From a virus, in IMG/VR virus record IMGVR_UViG_3300047560_002167, positions 1-55,266 of that record: 55,266 nucleotides of DNA; one strand, given 5' to 3'. The notes beneath the pieces are model-generated. The model searched no databases. It saw only the letters and a program-made list of their open reading frames with translations, and was not told the DNA's origin. The stretch's first letter is position 1. Every line of letters starts with the position of its first letter. The position numbers and the translations under genes are program-made. This document shows positions 21,401-29,939 of this stretch, piece after piece.

Positions 21401-24400
21401 CGGTAGTTGGATTAATGTTGATGTTGGGTTCAATCATACAATTGCAATTACAACGGATAACACGTTATTTACTTGGGGTAATAATCAATTATATCAGTTA
21501 GGTGACACAACTACTATCAATAGAAGTTCACCCACACAAATTGCAGGTAGTTGGAGCATAGTTAAAGCAGGGGCATCAACGTCGGCAGCAATTGATACTA
21601 CGAATAAGTTGTACACCTGGGGTAATAATGCTAGCGGACAATTGGGTGTAGCCCCTATGTCATGGACTATGGCACTAAATCAGGCTATGGTGCGTTCTAA
21701 CGGTGTTGTGTATATTTGGGGTCAAAACGCATACGGTGAAGTTGGTGATGGTACTACTATACAGAGAAGTAGTCCTATTCAACTAGGATCTACAAGCTGG
21801 ACTGTAATTTCTAAAACTGGATATGTTGTAATGGGTATAAAACCTGATTACACATTGTGGGCATGGGGTATAAACAACCTTGGATCATTGGGTGACGGTA
21901 CTACTATCAGTAGAAGCAGCCCAGTTCAAATCGGCATTGATAAGAGTTGGATGAATATTTTTGTAGGTCAAAATCGTAGCTATGCAAAAGATTCAACTGG
22001 AATAATATGGGCCGCGGGCTCTAATGACGCCGGCCAACTAGGCGATGGCACTACAATTGATAGAAGTAGTCCAGTACAAATTAATGCGACCTCTGGATCT
22101 TGGAGTGTTATCTCAGCAGGTGTATCACATACATTAGCACTTGATAGTTTAGGCCAGTTATATGGTTGGGGTAGAAACGTTGAAGGTCAAATCAACAATT
22201 CACCATTAACATTTGCACAGATCGGTAACGGTGTAGCATTACGAGCAGATAATCAACTATGGGTATGGGGTAATAACGGAGGCGGCGCACTAGGTGATGG
22301 CGCAACTGCTAATAGAAGCTCGCCTGTGCAAATTGCAGGATTATGGAAATCTGCACAGTTACGTGGCGCCGCAGCAACTTATCCGGCAGGTAACGGTATC
22401 AGAACTGACGGTACATTGTGGGGTTGGGGTACTAATACATACGGTGGTATCGGAGACAATTCTACAATCAGTAGAAGCAGCCCAGTACAGATCGGCACTG
22501 ATACTAATTGGTTAAGAGTATTTGGTATAGATGACGCTAACTTTGCAATTAAGACAGATTACACCTTATGGGCATGGGGAAACAACAACGCAGGTCAATT
22601 AGCACAAAGTGATACGGTCAATCGTTCAAGTCCAGTACAGATTGCAGGCAGCTGGTCACTTATCTCAGCTAACGGTGGCACTGCATTCGGTATACAAACT
22701 GACGGTACATTATGGGCTTGGGGAGTAAACGCATATGGTGAATTGGGCCAGAATGATAGAGTATACAGAAGTAGCCCAGTACAAGTAGGAACACGTAGCT
22801 GGACGTCAGTTAGTGTAACTTATAATTTAGTAGCTGCTATTAGAAACGACGGCGGATTATTCACATGGGGTCATCCTACAAACGGCTCTATGGGTGATAC
22901 TACAACAATTGATAGAAGTAGTCCAGTTCAACTAGGAACAAGCAGCTGGACACAAGTTGCAACAACACACGGCGGTGTAGCAGCAATTAGATTAGACGGT
23001 GGTGTATTTACATGGGGCTCAGTAACAGGTGTACCAAGTACACTAAGAAGCAGTCCTGTTCAACTAGGAACAAGTAGCTGGACACAAGTGACTAGTGGAT
23101 ACTTTACTATTCATGGGGTGACATCTGATAATAGATTCTTTACATGGTCTACTCAAGGTTATCCACAGGGTGATAACACCACTGTTGCAAAGAGTTCTCC
23201 TGTATTAACTGTAGCTACACAAACTAACTTATCAGCAGTCTTAGTACCAGCGTATTCTATACCTACTCAAATTGGTAATCGCAGTTGGTCATTGATAGCA
23301 GCTGGGTGGCAGCACAGCATCGGGGTAACTACAGATAATACATTGTGGGGTTGGGGTTTAAATACGTATGGTCAAGTAGGTGATACTTCAACTGCAAACC
23401 GCAGCAGTCCTGTACAAGTATCAATTGCAAGTGGATATAGTTGGGCACAGATATCAGCAAACCAATCTGCAACAGCGGCACTAACAACAACTGGAGCATT
23501 ATGGACCTGGGGTATTAACAATGCAGGTCAACTAGGTTTGAACATTGCGAACACTGTGAACAGAAGTTCTCCAGTCCAAGTGGGTACAAGTAGCTGGATT
23601 AGTATATCTACTTCCACAAACAACATGTATGCAGTTGATTTAGCCTATAGACTGTTTACATGGGGTAACGGCGCATTTGGAGCGTTAGGTGATAATCAAA
23701 CAGTATCACGTTCTTCACCTGCATTAGTTGGCACAAACCTTGAAACGTTAATAGTATCACCTGTACAAGTTGGTAATAGTAGCTGGAGTATGTTAGCTGC
23801 TACTGGATACATGATGGCTGGTGTTACATCACCTCCTGCAATATTATATGCATGGGGTGTTAATACATACGGTCAATTAGGTATGGCCGATGCTGTTACT
23901 AGAAGTAGCCCAGTGCAAGTTATTGCAGGTCCGGTAATTCCAAACAGAAGCAGTCCGGTGCAGATAGCATCCGGTAGCTGGAGTCAAGTGACTGCAGGTA
24001 ATAGCTTTAGTGGTGCTATTCGTAGTGATGGTATGTTATTCATGTGGGGTATCAATTCATCAGGACAAATAGGTGATGGTACTACATTGAATAGAAGTTA
24101 TCCTGTTCAAATCAGCACAAGCAGTTGGGTTGAAGTTGGTTCAGGTACATCACATGCTATTGCTACTATGGCTAACAATAGTGTTTGGACATGGGGTAAC
24201 AATCAATATGGACAATTAGGTCAAAATGATAATGCTAACAGAAGTAACCCTATACAAGTAACATCTAGTTCATTCTCTCAAATTTCTTCTGGTGCAAACC
24301 ATGTTGTAGGTTTAATTGGTAATGCTATTTACGGATGGGGCGACAATTCGTTTGGTCAATTAGGAAGATCATTGTCTCCTGTAATCTGGGATACAGTGAT

Positions 24401-27400
24401 AATGGGACAAACAAGTTATGGTTTAAAGAACGGTAACTTATATGCATGGGGTTATGCTGCTGTAGCTGCAACATATGCAGGTTATGGTGACGGTACTACG
24501 GTCAATAAGAGTAGTCCGGTGCAGATAGGTACCAGTGCAGACAAATATACTTTACTAGCAAGTAATCTAGGTGCAGCACACATAGTTGCAGTAAAACCCG
24601 ATAATACTATTTGGGCATGGGGTATAAACTCAAACGGGCAATTAGGTGATGGTACAGTTGTTACACGATCAAGTCCTGTACAGATATTAGCTAAAGCACC
24701 AGGTGTTAGCAAGCTAGTACTCGGTGCCGCATATACTTTAATGCTTACAACCGGTGGAACATTATTTGGTTGGGGACTAAACACTAACGGTCAGTTAGGT
24801 CAAAATGATACTGTTGCTAGAAGCAGTCCTGTACAAATCGCAACCAATGTTATAGATATAGCAGCATGTAACTTAGCCGCAGCATATATTCGCAACGATA
24901 ATACATTATGGACATGGGGAGGTAACAGCGACGGCGGCCTTGCAGTCAACGATTTAGTATTCAGAAGCAGTCCAGTTCAAGTTGCTGGAAACTGGAAACG
25001 TGTAGTGGGTGCCGCAACAAACTTTGCGTTCTTACGCAATGACAATACTTTATGGACTGCCGGTGTTAACGCATCAGGGCAACTAGGTGATAACACTACT
25101 ATTAACAGAAGCACCCCAACTCAAATTGCCACTGGTGGTATGTGGCAAGATGTTGTTGCATCACATAACGGTCCTGCATTCATGGCAAAGGCACAAGATA
25201 ATTCTATATGGGTATGGGGAACTAACACTGTTAACGGTATACTAGGAGTAGGTGATACTCTTAATAGAAGTGCGCCAACACAAATTTTCTCTAAAGATGT
25301 TAATGCATCTTTCTTCCCGCAAAGTAGCATTTATTTCAGTTTAAAAATTAATAACTTATTATACGCTTGGGGACTAAATAACGTAGGACAATTGGGTATG
25401 GGTAACATTGTAGCCAGATCGGCTCCAATGCAAGTTGGCATCGCAACAGATACACAACAAAAATCAATAACGTTATTAGATAACAATAACTATACAAAAG
25501 TTAGCGCCGGCGCCCAACATACTGTTGCATTGCGTAGTAATGGCACTGCATGGGTGTTTGGTCAAAACACGTTTGGACAACTAGGGCAAGTCACAGATAC
25601 TATTAGTCGCAGTAGTCCTACACAAATAAATGCAGGACAATCATATAGTACTGTGTTTGGATTAGGATCGCAGACTCGTCTAGCTAGTGATAGTGCTACG
25701 TTTGTTGCAGGTAACAACGCTGCTGGACGTGGTGAACTAGGTACAGGTGATACTGTTGCTAGAAGCAGTCCGGTACAATTATCTGCCGGCACATCTGTAG
25801 GCGCTGGTGATAACACGTATGTTCTTCCTTTAAGAGTAGGTTTAAGTTCATGGTCACAAGTTAGTGGTGGTTACTCACATACCATTGCTATTCGCACAGA
25901 TAGTACACTGTGGGCCTGGGGATATAACGTAGGAGGTCCATTAGGACAAGGTACGACTGTTTCAAGAAGCTCACCTGTGCAAATCGGAACTAGTTCATGG
26001 GCATCTGTTTCTGCCGGAAACAGTTTCAACACTGCTATCAGAATTGATAACACATTATGGACATGGGGCTTGAATACTAGTGGACAACTAGGTGATAATA
26101 CAACATCAAGTAGAAGTAGCCCAGTGCAACTCGCTGGTCTATGGATAGATTCAGAAGCAGGTAATACATTTGCTGGTGCAATCGCAATTAATAATACTGT
26201 ATGGACTTGGGGAGCTAATGGATCAGGTGTTCTAGGCAACACTTCTTTAATCGCAAGAAGCAGCCCTGTACAAGTTGGTACTGATACGTTTAAAGTATTG
26301 TCACTGACAGAAAACTCTGTAAGTGCAATTGATTCATATAGTAATTTAGAAACATGGGGCGACAACTTATATGGTCAACTTGGTAATAATGGTAGTTACT
26401 ATAGCTGGAGTATTCTAAGTGGTGCCGGAAACTACTTCACTGCGATTCGTAGTGATGGTACTTTATGGACATGGGGCGAAAATACATACGGACAGTTAGG
26501 TAACAATACAACTAACTCTAGAAGCAGCCCAACACAAATAGGTACAAGTAGCTGGACTAATGTTAGAGCCGGTAACTCACATGTTGTTGCAATTAGAGCA
26601 GATGGCACTAACTGGACATGGGGATTCAATACTAGTGGACAGGTCGGTGATGGTACTTCTATTAATAGAAGCAGCCCAGTGCAAATTTCTACTTCGTTCA
26701 CTGATATTGCTGCCGGCGACACACATACATTAGCAATAACAAGTGATGGTACTCTATATGCATGGGGAAATAATAGTTCACTTCAATTAGGTATATACGA
26801 TGCATTCTCTCGTAGTAGTCCTACTCAAGTTCCAACTAGTGTTAAGTTTAAATCGTTAAGCGCCGGCACATCACATAGTTTAGCTATTGCAACTGATGAT
26901 ACGTTATATGGCTGGGGCTCTAACTTATATGGACAAGTAGGTAAATCTACTGCAACATTTACTGTTTCAGGTACAGCTACTACAATGAATGCACCTGGAT
27001 TTATAACATCACAGGGTAAGTTGTATGCTTGGGGTATTAATAATAATGGTCAACTAGGTGATAACACTACTATCAATAAACTTAGTCCAGTGCAAATAGG
27101 AGCATTAACTACTTGGAGTAAAATAATACCAACCTTCAGTAACAATAATACTTTTGGTTTCTTCAAGACAGATAATACACTATGGGTGTCTGGTAATAAC
27201 AGTAACGGTCAGCTTGGACAGACTGATACTATTACTAGAAGTAGCCCTGTTCAATTGTCAGCAGGCGCTGGTAGAAGTTGGACATCGTTTGTCTTTGGTA
27301 CTAGTTTTGGTATAGGAATAAAAGATGACGGTTCGTTATGGACTGTGGGTGATAATGTCGCCGGCCAATTAGGTGACGGTACGTTGGTTAACAGAAGTAG

Positions 27401-29939
27401 TCCAGTACAAATAGGTACAAGTAGTTGGAGTCAAGTCTCTGCTGGTAATGGCGTTGCTGGTGCACTTATGGCTGACGGTACACTATGGACATGGGGTAGT
27501 GGAAACTTAGGTGGACTAGCAGGAGGTACTACTGTATATCGTTCATCGCCGGCACAGATAGGTACTGGATATGCGTCAGTGTATATTACTGACCAAGGCG
27601 GACACGCAATCACTACATTAGGGCAATTGGTAGTTTGGGGCTGGAACGCAAGTGGTAACTTGGGTGATAGTACTACTGTTAACAAGTCAGGATTAACAAC
27701 AATTGCAGGAAGTTGGACTCAAGTTGCGAGTAATGGTTTTTATTCTCGTGCTGGTATAAGAAGTGATGGTACACTATGGACATGGGGTGAAAACAGTAAC
27801 GGTCAATTGGGAACGGGAGACACCGTATCTAGAAGTAGTCCGGTGCAAATTTCTGGAGGAGGCAGCTGGACATTAGTTACGAATATAGCCAGTGGTAGTT
27901 ATGCCGCCCGCAAGATAGATGGTTCAATATGGTCATGGGGCGGCAATCCCGGAGATAATACTAATAACAGAAGTAGTCCAGTTCAAATATATGCATCAGC
28001 AATGACACCGCAAGTATTCAATGAGCCTACTCAAGTTAGTACAAGTACTTGGAACGTGATAAGCGCCGGCGCCTTGTTTAGTACAGCAATCAGAAGTGAT
28101 AATAAGTTATTCTCTTGGGGAAATAACAACCTAGGACAATTAGGAGTATCATACTCATATAACCAAATTGCGGCAACTAGTATATATGGTACAACTATTC
28201 TAACACAAAACAACCAGATTTGGCAAACAGGTTATAACCTAAACGGTGGATTAGGTGATAACACTATTCTAAGTAGAAGTAGTCCAGTTCAAGTCGGCGT
28301 GTTTGGCGGAATAGCCGGGACCAATAGATATACTCAAGTTGCTTCTGGTTATTATGGAACTATAGCAATAAAAGATGATAGCACACTGTGGTCCTGGGGA
28401 TATAACACAGATGGGTCAGTCGGAGATGGAACTACTATCGCTAGATCAAGTCCAGTTCAAATATCAACCGGCTCATGGCAATTTATATCAACGACAACTG
28501 ATACTGGAGCTACGTCAAGAACATCATATGCTATTCGTGATAATGGTACTCTATGGTTATGGGGAAGCAATAGTTCAGGTCAGTTAGGTGATGGTACTTC
28601 TAACAATAGAAGTAGTCCAGTACAGCTCGGGCTAGACACATGGCGATTTGTTACTGGTTCATTGTTAACTACTGCCGCTATTCGCACTGACTACACACTA
28701 TGGATGTGGGGTAATAACACTAGTGGTAAATTAGGTGACAGTACTACTGTAGCTAAGAATAGTCCTATACAAGTCGCCGGCAGTTGGAGTCAAGTTAGTA
28801 TCGGTGGATATGCAAGTCACGTTGTTGCTTTGGATATGTCAGGTAGACTGTTCACTTGGGGATTCGGTGCAGCCGGACAATTAGGAAGCGGTACTGCTGC
28901 ATCCAGAAGCAGCCCATTGCAGGTTGGTACTCTGTCATATATCTCTGTTGCAGCCGGTACTAGTATGACTGCTGCTATTGATTTTTCTAACAGATTATAT
29001 GTGTGGGGTGCAGGCACTGCCGGCAACTTGGGTGATGGAACAACAGTGGGTAAGTCAAGTCCTATTCAAATCGCTGCGGATAAACAGTGGTTAAGTGTTG
29101 TTATAGGTGGAGATAGAGTTACTGCTATAACAACTGATAAACAAATTTGGATGTGGGGATCCAACGTTTACGGTGCTTTTGGTGATAACACTACAACTTA
29201 TAGAAGTAGCCCAGTACAAATTTCTGCGTTTACACCTAACTATCCACTAAGCTCACCTACACAAGTTGGTACTAGTAATTGGAGTGATATAACTGCAGGT
29301 AGTGACTTTACTGCTGCGATAAGAACAAACGGTTCGTTGTATGCATGGGGTAATAATGCATCTGGTCCATTAATGGCCGGAACTACTAACTCTAGAAGCA
29401 GTCCAGTTCAAGTAGGTGGCAATTTATCTTATGTACATGTGTCATCTGGATACTCAACGTTGTTAGTAGTTAACACAAATGATCCACTACAAGGTAACAA
29501 GTTGATAGCTAGTGGTGCTGGCACTGCAGGACAATTAGGAGATAATACAATAGTAAGTAAGAACTTACCGACAGCAGTATTGTTTAGTATCGCGGATAAT
29601 AAGAGTAATCCAACTCAAATTACATCCGACGATTATACTGGATATTATCAAAGTAGTCCAGTTCAAGTGGGAAGTGAAAGCTGGAACTTAGTTTCAGCGG
29701 GTGAAAATCACAGTTTAGGCATCAAATCCTCAGGTTTATTATTCGCATGGGGTTACAATCAAAATGGTCAAGTCGGTGATTCTACTACGATAAATAAGAG
29801 TAGTCCTGTACAAATAAGTACTGCAACAACATGGGTTGAAGCGGAAGCAGGATACAATCATAACGCAGTAGAAAAATCTGATGGTAGCGCATATACATTT
29901 GGTAACAACAACGATGGTCAACTTGGGGATGGTACATGA
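15474..29939 (+). CDS. Giant RCC1-repeat beta-propeller protein, first part (4821 aa)
   Basis: GGGAG at 15462-15466 precedes the ATG, which abuts the previous stop. After a short N-terminus (SSLALRLLAAQQFAQGPN) the protein is an almost unbroken array of RCC1 blades of ~50 residues with consensus LW.WG.N..GQLGDGTT..RSSPVQIGTSSW..VSAG..HT.AI..DG. I count about 90 by eye. One LamG-like domain interrupts the array at ~1650-1865. RCC1 blades form seven-bladed propellers, so roughly a dozen propellers in series are expected. There is no signal peptide, membrane segment or enzyme motif. The protein is very rich in Ser, Thr, Asn and Gly. It ends in mid-blade (..NNDGQLGDGT) where the next giant gene begins. 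A fibre or host-binding role is inferred from neighbours. Confidence 0.85.
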   Translation: MSSLALRLLAAQQFAQGPNTTLYMWGNNSYGQLGVSSVNSYYSWSQLSSGASHSVAIRSDGSLFAWGNNTSGQLGDATTISRNSPVQIGVSSWSQVAAGAFHTIGIKVDGTLWGWGNNTYNQLNNYLLPNSSYPILISSDSWSQISAGGIHNSAIKLDGSLWTWGGNTSGQLGVNNAFTKFSLGTGHYAAIRADGTLWTGGTNASGQLGDGTTVAKLITDIPSVQIPGSWTNVMASSDLTFALRGDGTLWSWGANGFGQLGLGDTISRSAPIQISGQSNIVEIGTAIHDTAGMTTFWRDSAYRVFGAGYNTLGSLGDGTLSSRSSPVQVAFPPTQAGLGAGIGVGSSILTNGTLWVWGTNNYGQLGNNTTVNQSSPIQLGTDKWLAIAGNDGGLYGIKDNYTLWSWGNNIYGQLGDGTTISRSSPVQIAGSWSQIIGGYGSTYALDMNNTLWSWGRNDLGQLGQNTTINRSSPIQVSTNQWKQLESETYHVIGLRSDNAIFTWGQNHVGQLGLSDTVNRSSPTQVGTSSWSQIASNGTGTFAITVDNKLFTWGDGSQGDLGSTATVSRSSPVQVGTSSWTQIAAGGRTVIATRLDYTLWAWGFNLNGEVGDNTVIFRSSPVQISTSSWITIQSSGGTSFAARLDGTLWAWGGNTTGQIGDTSTLNRSSPVQVSIGSVFKGMKYLGGGSRASGALDFGNKLWTWGIGTSGSRGDGTTSNRAIAVLTMQDKLWNTVNFGWNSGRGIDSNYKLWSWGLNTQGQVGDGTTIDRSSPVQIGTMSWSTVAASSSLPSVVGATVDNTLWGWGTNQYNVLGLGEATTIARSSPVQIGNLGPVDFLKTTTSELSVAQTNGIFYALGGLKASTALGISTPTILPNFNLPYQRLSKVNNSSYSFVSAGKAHTTAITVDNKLFTWGDNSQGKLGDSTFVTRSSPVQIAGDWNKVSAGGSHTLAIDSQYTLYSFGSNYSGQLGTNTGNSTPTWVKLHDGANHTLAIKSDSTLWVWGKNDAGQLGDGTVINRSSPVQIDGSWNSVSAGQRHTLAIKTDGSLFAWGFNVTGQLGLNYNAPRLKWKSLAAGTFAVAIAPDDTLWTWGLGTAGQLADSTIISRSYPIQIGIENTWDQISIGYTHAIAKKKDGTVWTWGSNAHGELGDNTIAPKSSPVQVPGLSNVLSVAAGGSHTAVITSDNRLFMWGNNINGALGDNSTSYRSSPVQLGTTGIASVYLQLYTTHFLTTDNRLFAMGNNTSGQLGDSTTSSRSSPVQVGGSWNNIASVYNSIYGIKTDSTLWSWGDNTSGRLAHGNTNNLQSSPVQIGTSSWSQVSAFGTTMLAKRIDNTLWVAGSNIGDGTTFGRSTPVQLTGYSAGNLSIVQPSQVVDISGFADQNNNIYVWGNNNTSGVHGDGTTIAKYIPTPVLQFANVSSPTQVTTGSWSQVAAGAYHSLAIKSDGGLYGWGLNDRGQIGAGIVSVINWTKIVGDLTQTYGIRSDGTLWGWGNNAAGQLGQTNVTNRSSPVQIGLGTFSDVASGDAHVLAVTTDGKLLGWGKNDYGQAGALSWAQISASQDPAPFMFAIRSDGALFSWGRNNFGQLGDSTTTDRSSPVVLDTNSWSQVSAGVNHVLAKRNDGLLFAWGLNNAGQLGDFSTVARSSPIQIGNAYPSLSFNGSNEYYTVAPNTTLAFGAVDWTIEMWVFLKGYAATSTTLYDTRPAGTGSTATYQLINISSTGFIGYSSGAVVSDGIAIVPLNQWNHIAVSRQGSSTRLFLNGVQVGTTITDSVSYIVGASRPIIGSDGNVPNSAGYNFNGLMSNIRIVKGVAVYTGNFTVPTSPLEATQSAGTNISAITAGQTSLLTGQGLFDRSGNNLTISPFGTATAAPVTPFASVDKLVGRNVLQLSAGDSTSMAIGSDNTLWVWGLNASGQLGQNNTVNRSSPVQVTGSWSSVTAYSSHAAAITTDNRLFTWGLNTSGQLGVNDVVTRSSPVQVDGSWINVDVGFNHTIAITTDNTLFTWGNNQLYQLGDTTTINRSSPTQIAGSWSIVKAGASTSAAIDTTNKLYTWGNNASGQLGVAPMSWTMALNQAMVRSNGVVYIWGQNAYGEVGDGTTIQRSSPIQLGSTSWTVISKTGYVVMGIKPDYTLWAWGINNLGSLGDGTTISRSSPVQIGIDKSWMNIFVGQNRSYAKDSTGIIWAAGSNDAGQLGDGTTIDRSSPVQINATSGSWSVISAGVSHTLALDSLGQLYGWGRNVEGQINNSPLTFAQIGNGVALRADNQLWVWGNNGGGALGDGATANRSSPVQIAGLWKSAQLRGAAATYPAGNGIRTDGTLWGWGTNTYGGIGDNSTISRSSPVQIGTDTNWLRVFGIDDANFAIKTDYTLWAWGNNNAGQLAQSDTVNRSSPVQIAGSWSLISANGGTAFGIQTDGTLWAWGVNAYGELGQNDRVYRSSPVQVGTRSWTSVSVTYNLVAAIRNDGGLFTWGHPTNGSMGDTTTIDRSSPVQLGTSSWTQVATTHGGVAAIRLDGGVFTWGSVTGVPSTLRSSPVQLGTSSWTQVTSGYFTIHGVTSDNRFFTWSTQGYPQGDNTTVAKSSPVLTVATQTNLSAVLVPAYSIPTQIGNRSWSLIAAGWQHSIGVTTDNTLWGWGLNTYGQVGDTSTANRSSPVQVSIASGYSWAQISANQSATAALTTTGALWTWGINNAGQLGLNIANTVNRSSPVQVGTSSWISISTSTNNMYAVDLAYRLFTWGNGAFGALGDNQTVSRSSPALVGTNLETLIVSPVQVGNSSWSMLAATGYMMAGVTSPPAILYAWGVNTYGQLGMADAVTRSSPVQVIAGPVIPNRSSPVQIASGSWSQVTAGNSFSGAIRSDGMLFMWGINSSGQIGDGTTLNRSYPVQISTSSWVEVGSGTSHAIATMANNSVWTWGNNQYGQLGQNDNANRSNPIQVTSSSFSQISSGANHVVGLIGNAIYGWGDNSFGQLGRSLSPVIWDTVIMGQTSYGLKNGNLYAWGYAAVAATYAGYGDGTTVNKSSPVQIGTSADKYTLLASNLGAAHIVAVKPDNTIWAWGINSNGQLGDGTVVTRSSPVQILAKAPGVSKLVLGAAYTLMLTTGGTLFGWGLNTNGQLGQNDTVARSSPVQIATNVIDIAACNLAAAYIRNDNTLWTWGGNSDGGLAVNDLVFRSSPVQVAGNWKRVVGAATNFAFLRNDNTLWTAGVNASGQLGDNTTINRSTPTQIATGGMWQDVVASHNGPAFMAKAQDNSIWVWGTNTVNGILGVGDTLNRSAPTQIFSKDVNASFFPQSSIYFSLKINNLLYAWGLNNVGQLGMGNIVARSAPMQVGIATDTQQKSITLLDNNNYTKVSAGAQHTVALRSNGTAWVFGQNTFGQLGQVTDTISRSSPTQINAGQSYSTVFGLGSQTRLASDSATFVAGNNAAGRGELGTGDTVARSSPVQLSAGTSVGAGDNTYVLPLRVGLSSWSQVSGGYSHTIAIRTDSTLWAWGYNVGGPLGQGTTVSRSSPVQIGTSSWASVSAGNSFNTAIRIDNTLWTWGLNTSGQLGDNTTSSRSSPVQLAGLWIDSEAGNTFAGAIAINNTVWTWGANGSGVLGNTSLIARSSPVQVGTDTFKVLSLTENSVSAIDSYSNLETWGDNLYGQLGNNGSYYSWSILSGAGNYFTAIRSDGTLWTWGENTYGQLGNNTTNSRSSPTQIGTSSWTNVRAGNSHVVAIRADGTNWTWGFNTSGQVGDGTSINRSSPVQISTSFTDIAAGDTHTLAITSDGTLYAWGNNSSLQLGIYDAFSRSSPTQVPTSVKFKSLSAGTSHSLAIATDDTLYGWGSNLYGQVGKSTATFTVSGTATTMNAPGFITSQGKLYAWGINNNGQLGDNTTINKLSPVQIGALTTWSKIIPTFSNNNTFGFFKTDNTLWVSGNNSNGQLGQTDTITRSSPVQLSAGAGRSWTSFVFGTSFGIGIKDDGSLWTVGDNVAGQLGDGTLVNRSSPVQIGTSSWSQVSAGNGVAGALMADGTLWTWGSGNLGGLAGGTTVYRSSPAQIGTGYASVYITDQGGHAITTLGQLVVWGWNASGNLGDSTTVNKSGLTTIAGSWTQVASNGFYSRAGIRSDGTLWTWGENSNGQLGTGDTVSRSSPVQISGGGSWTLVTNIASGSYAARKIDGSIWSWGGNPGDNTNNRSSPVQIYASAMTPQVFNEPTQVSTSTWNVISAGALFSTAIRSDNKLFSWGNNNLGQLGVSYSYNQIAATSIYGTTILTQNNQIWQTGYNLNGGLGDNTILSRSSPVQVGVFGGIAGTNRYTQVASGYYGTIAIKDDSTLWSWGYNTDGSVGDGTTIARSSPVQISTGSWQFISTTTDTGATSRTSYAIRDNGTLWLWGSNSSGQLGDGTSNNRSSPVQLGLDTWRFVTGSLLTTAAIRTDYTLWMWGNNTSGKLGDSTTVAKNSPIQVAGSWSQVSIGGYASHVVALDMSGRLFTWGFGAAGQLGSGTAASRSSPLQVGTLSYISVAAGTSMTAAIDFSNRLYVWGAGTAGNLGDGTTVGKSSPIQIAADKQWLSVVIGGDRVTAITTDKQIWMWGSNVYGAFGDNTTTYRSSPVQISAFTPNYPLSSPTQVGTSNWSDITAGSDFTAAIRTNGSLYAWGNNASGPLMAGTTNSRSSPVQVGGNLSYVHVSSGYSTLLVVNTNDPLQGNKLIASGAGTAGQLGDNTIVSKNLPTAVLFSIADNKSNPTQITSDDYTGYYQSSPVQVGSESWNLVSAGENHSLGIKSSGLLFAWGYNQNGQVGDSTTINKSSPVQISTATTWVEAEAGYNHNAVEKSDGSAYTFGNNNDGQLGDGT
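20427..21075 (+). other. LamG-like domain inside RCC1 array (1)
   Basis: Between blades the protein reads LSFNGSNEYYTVAP, DWTIEMWVF, NQWNHIAVSRQ, LFLNGVQVG, FNGLMSNIRIVKGVAVYTGN, matching the LamG units of the 1554-7175 protein. The blades resume at QLSAGDSTSMAIGSDNTLW. Confidence 0.75.
29925..29939 (+). promoter_or_regulatory. Coupled stop/start junction of the two RCC1 giants
   Basis: GGGGA at 29925-29929 lies 6 bases before ATG 29936, and ATG overlaps TGA 29937-29939 (ATGA). The GGGGA is itself part of the blade codons for LGD, which in most other blades read ttaggtgat, so it is a somewhat better ribosome site than usual here. It may allow reinitiation. No canonical -1 slippery heptamer is visible next to the stop. 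Confidence 0.45.

Noticed and set aside
25871-26365. Antisense frame of 164 codons, the longest of many in the RCC1 array
   Set aside because: It is the mirror of RCC1 blades, has no ribosome site and shows the same pseudo-repeat as other antisense frames.
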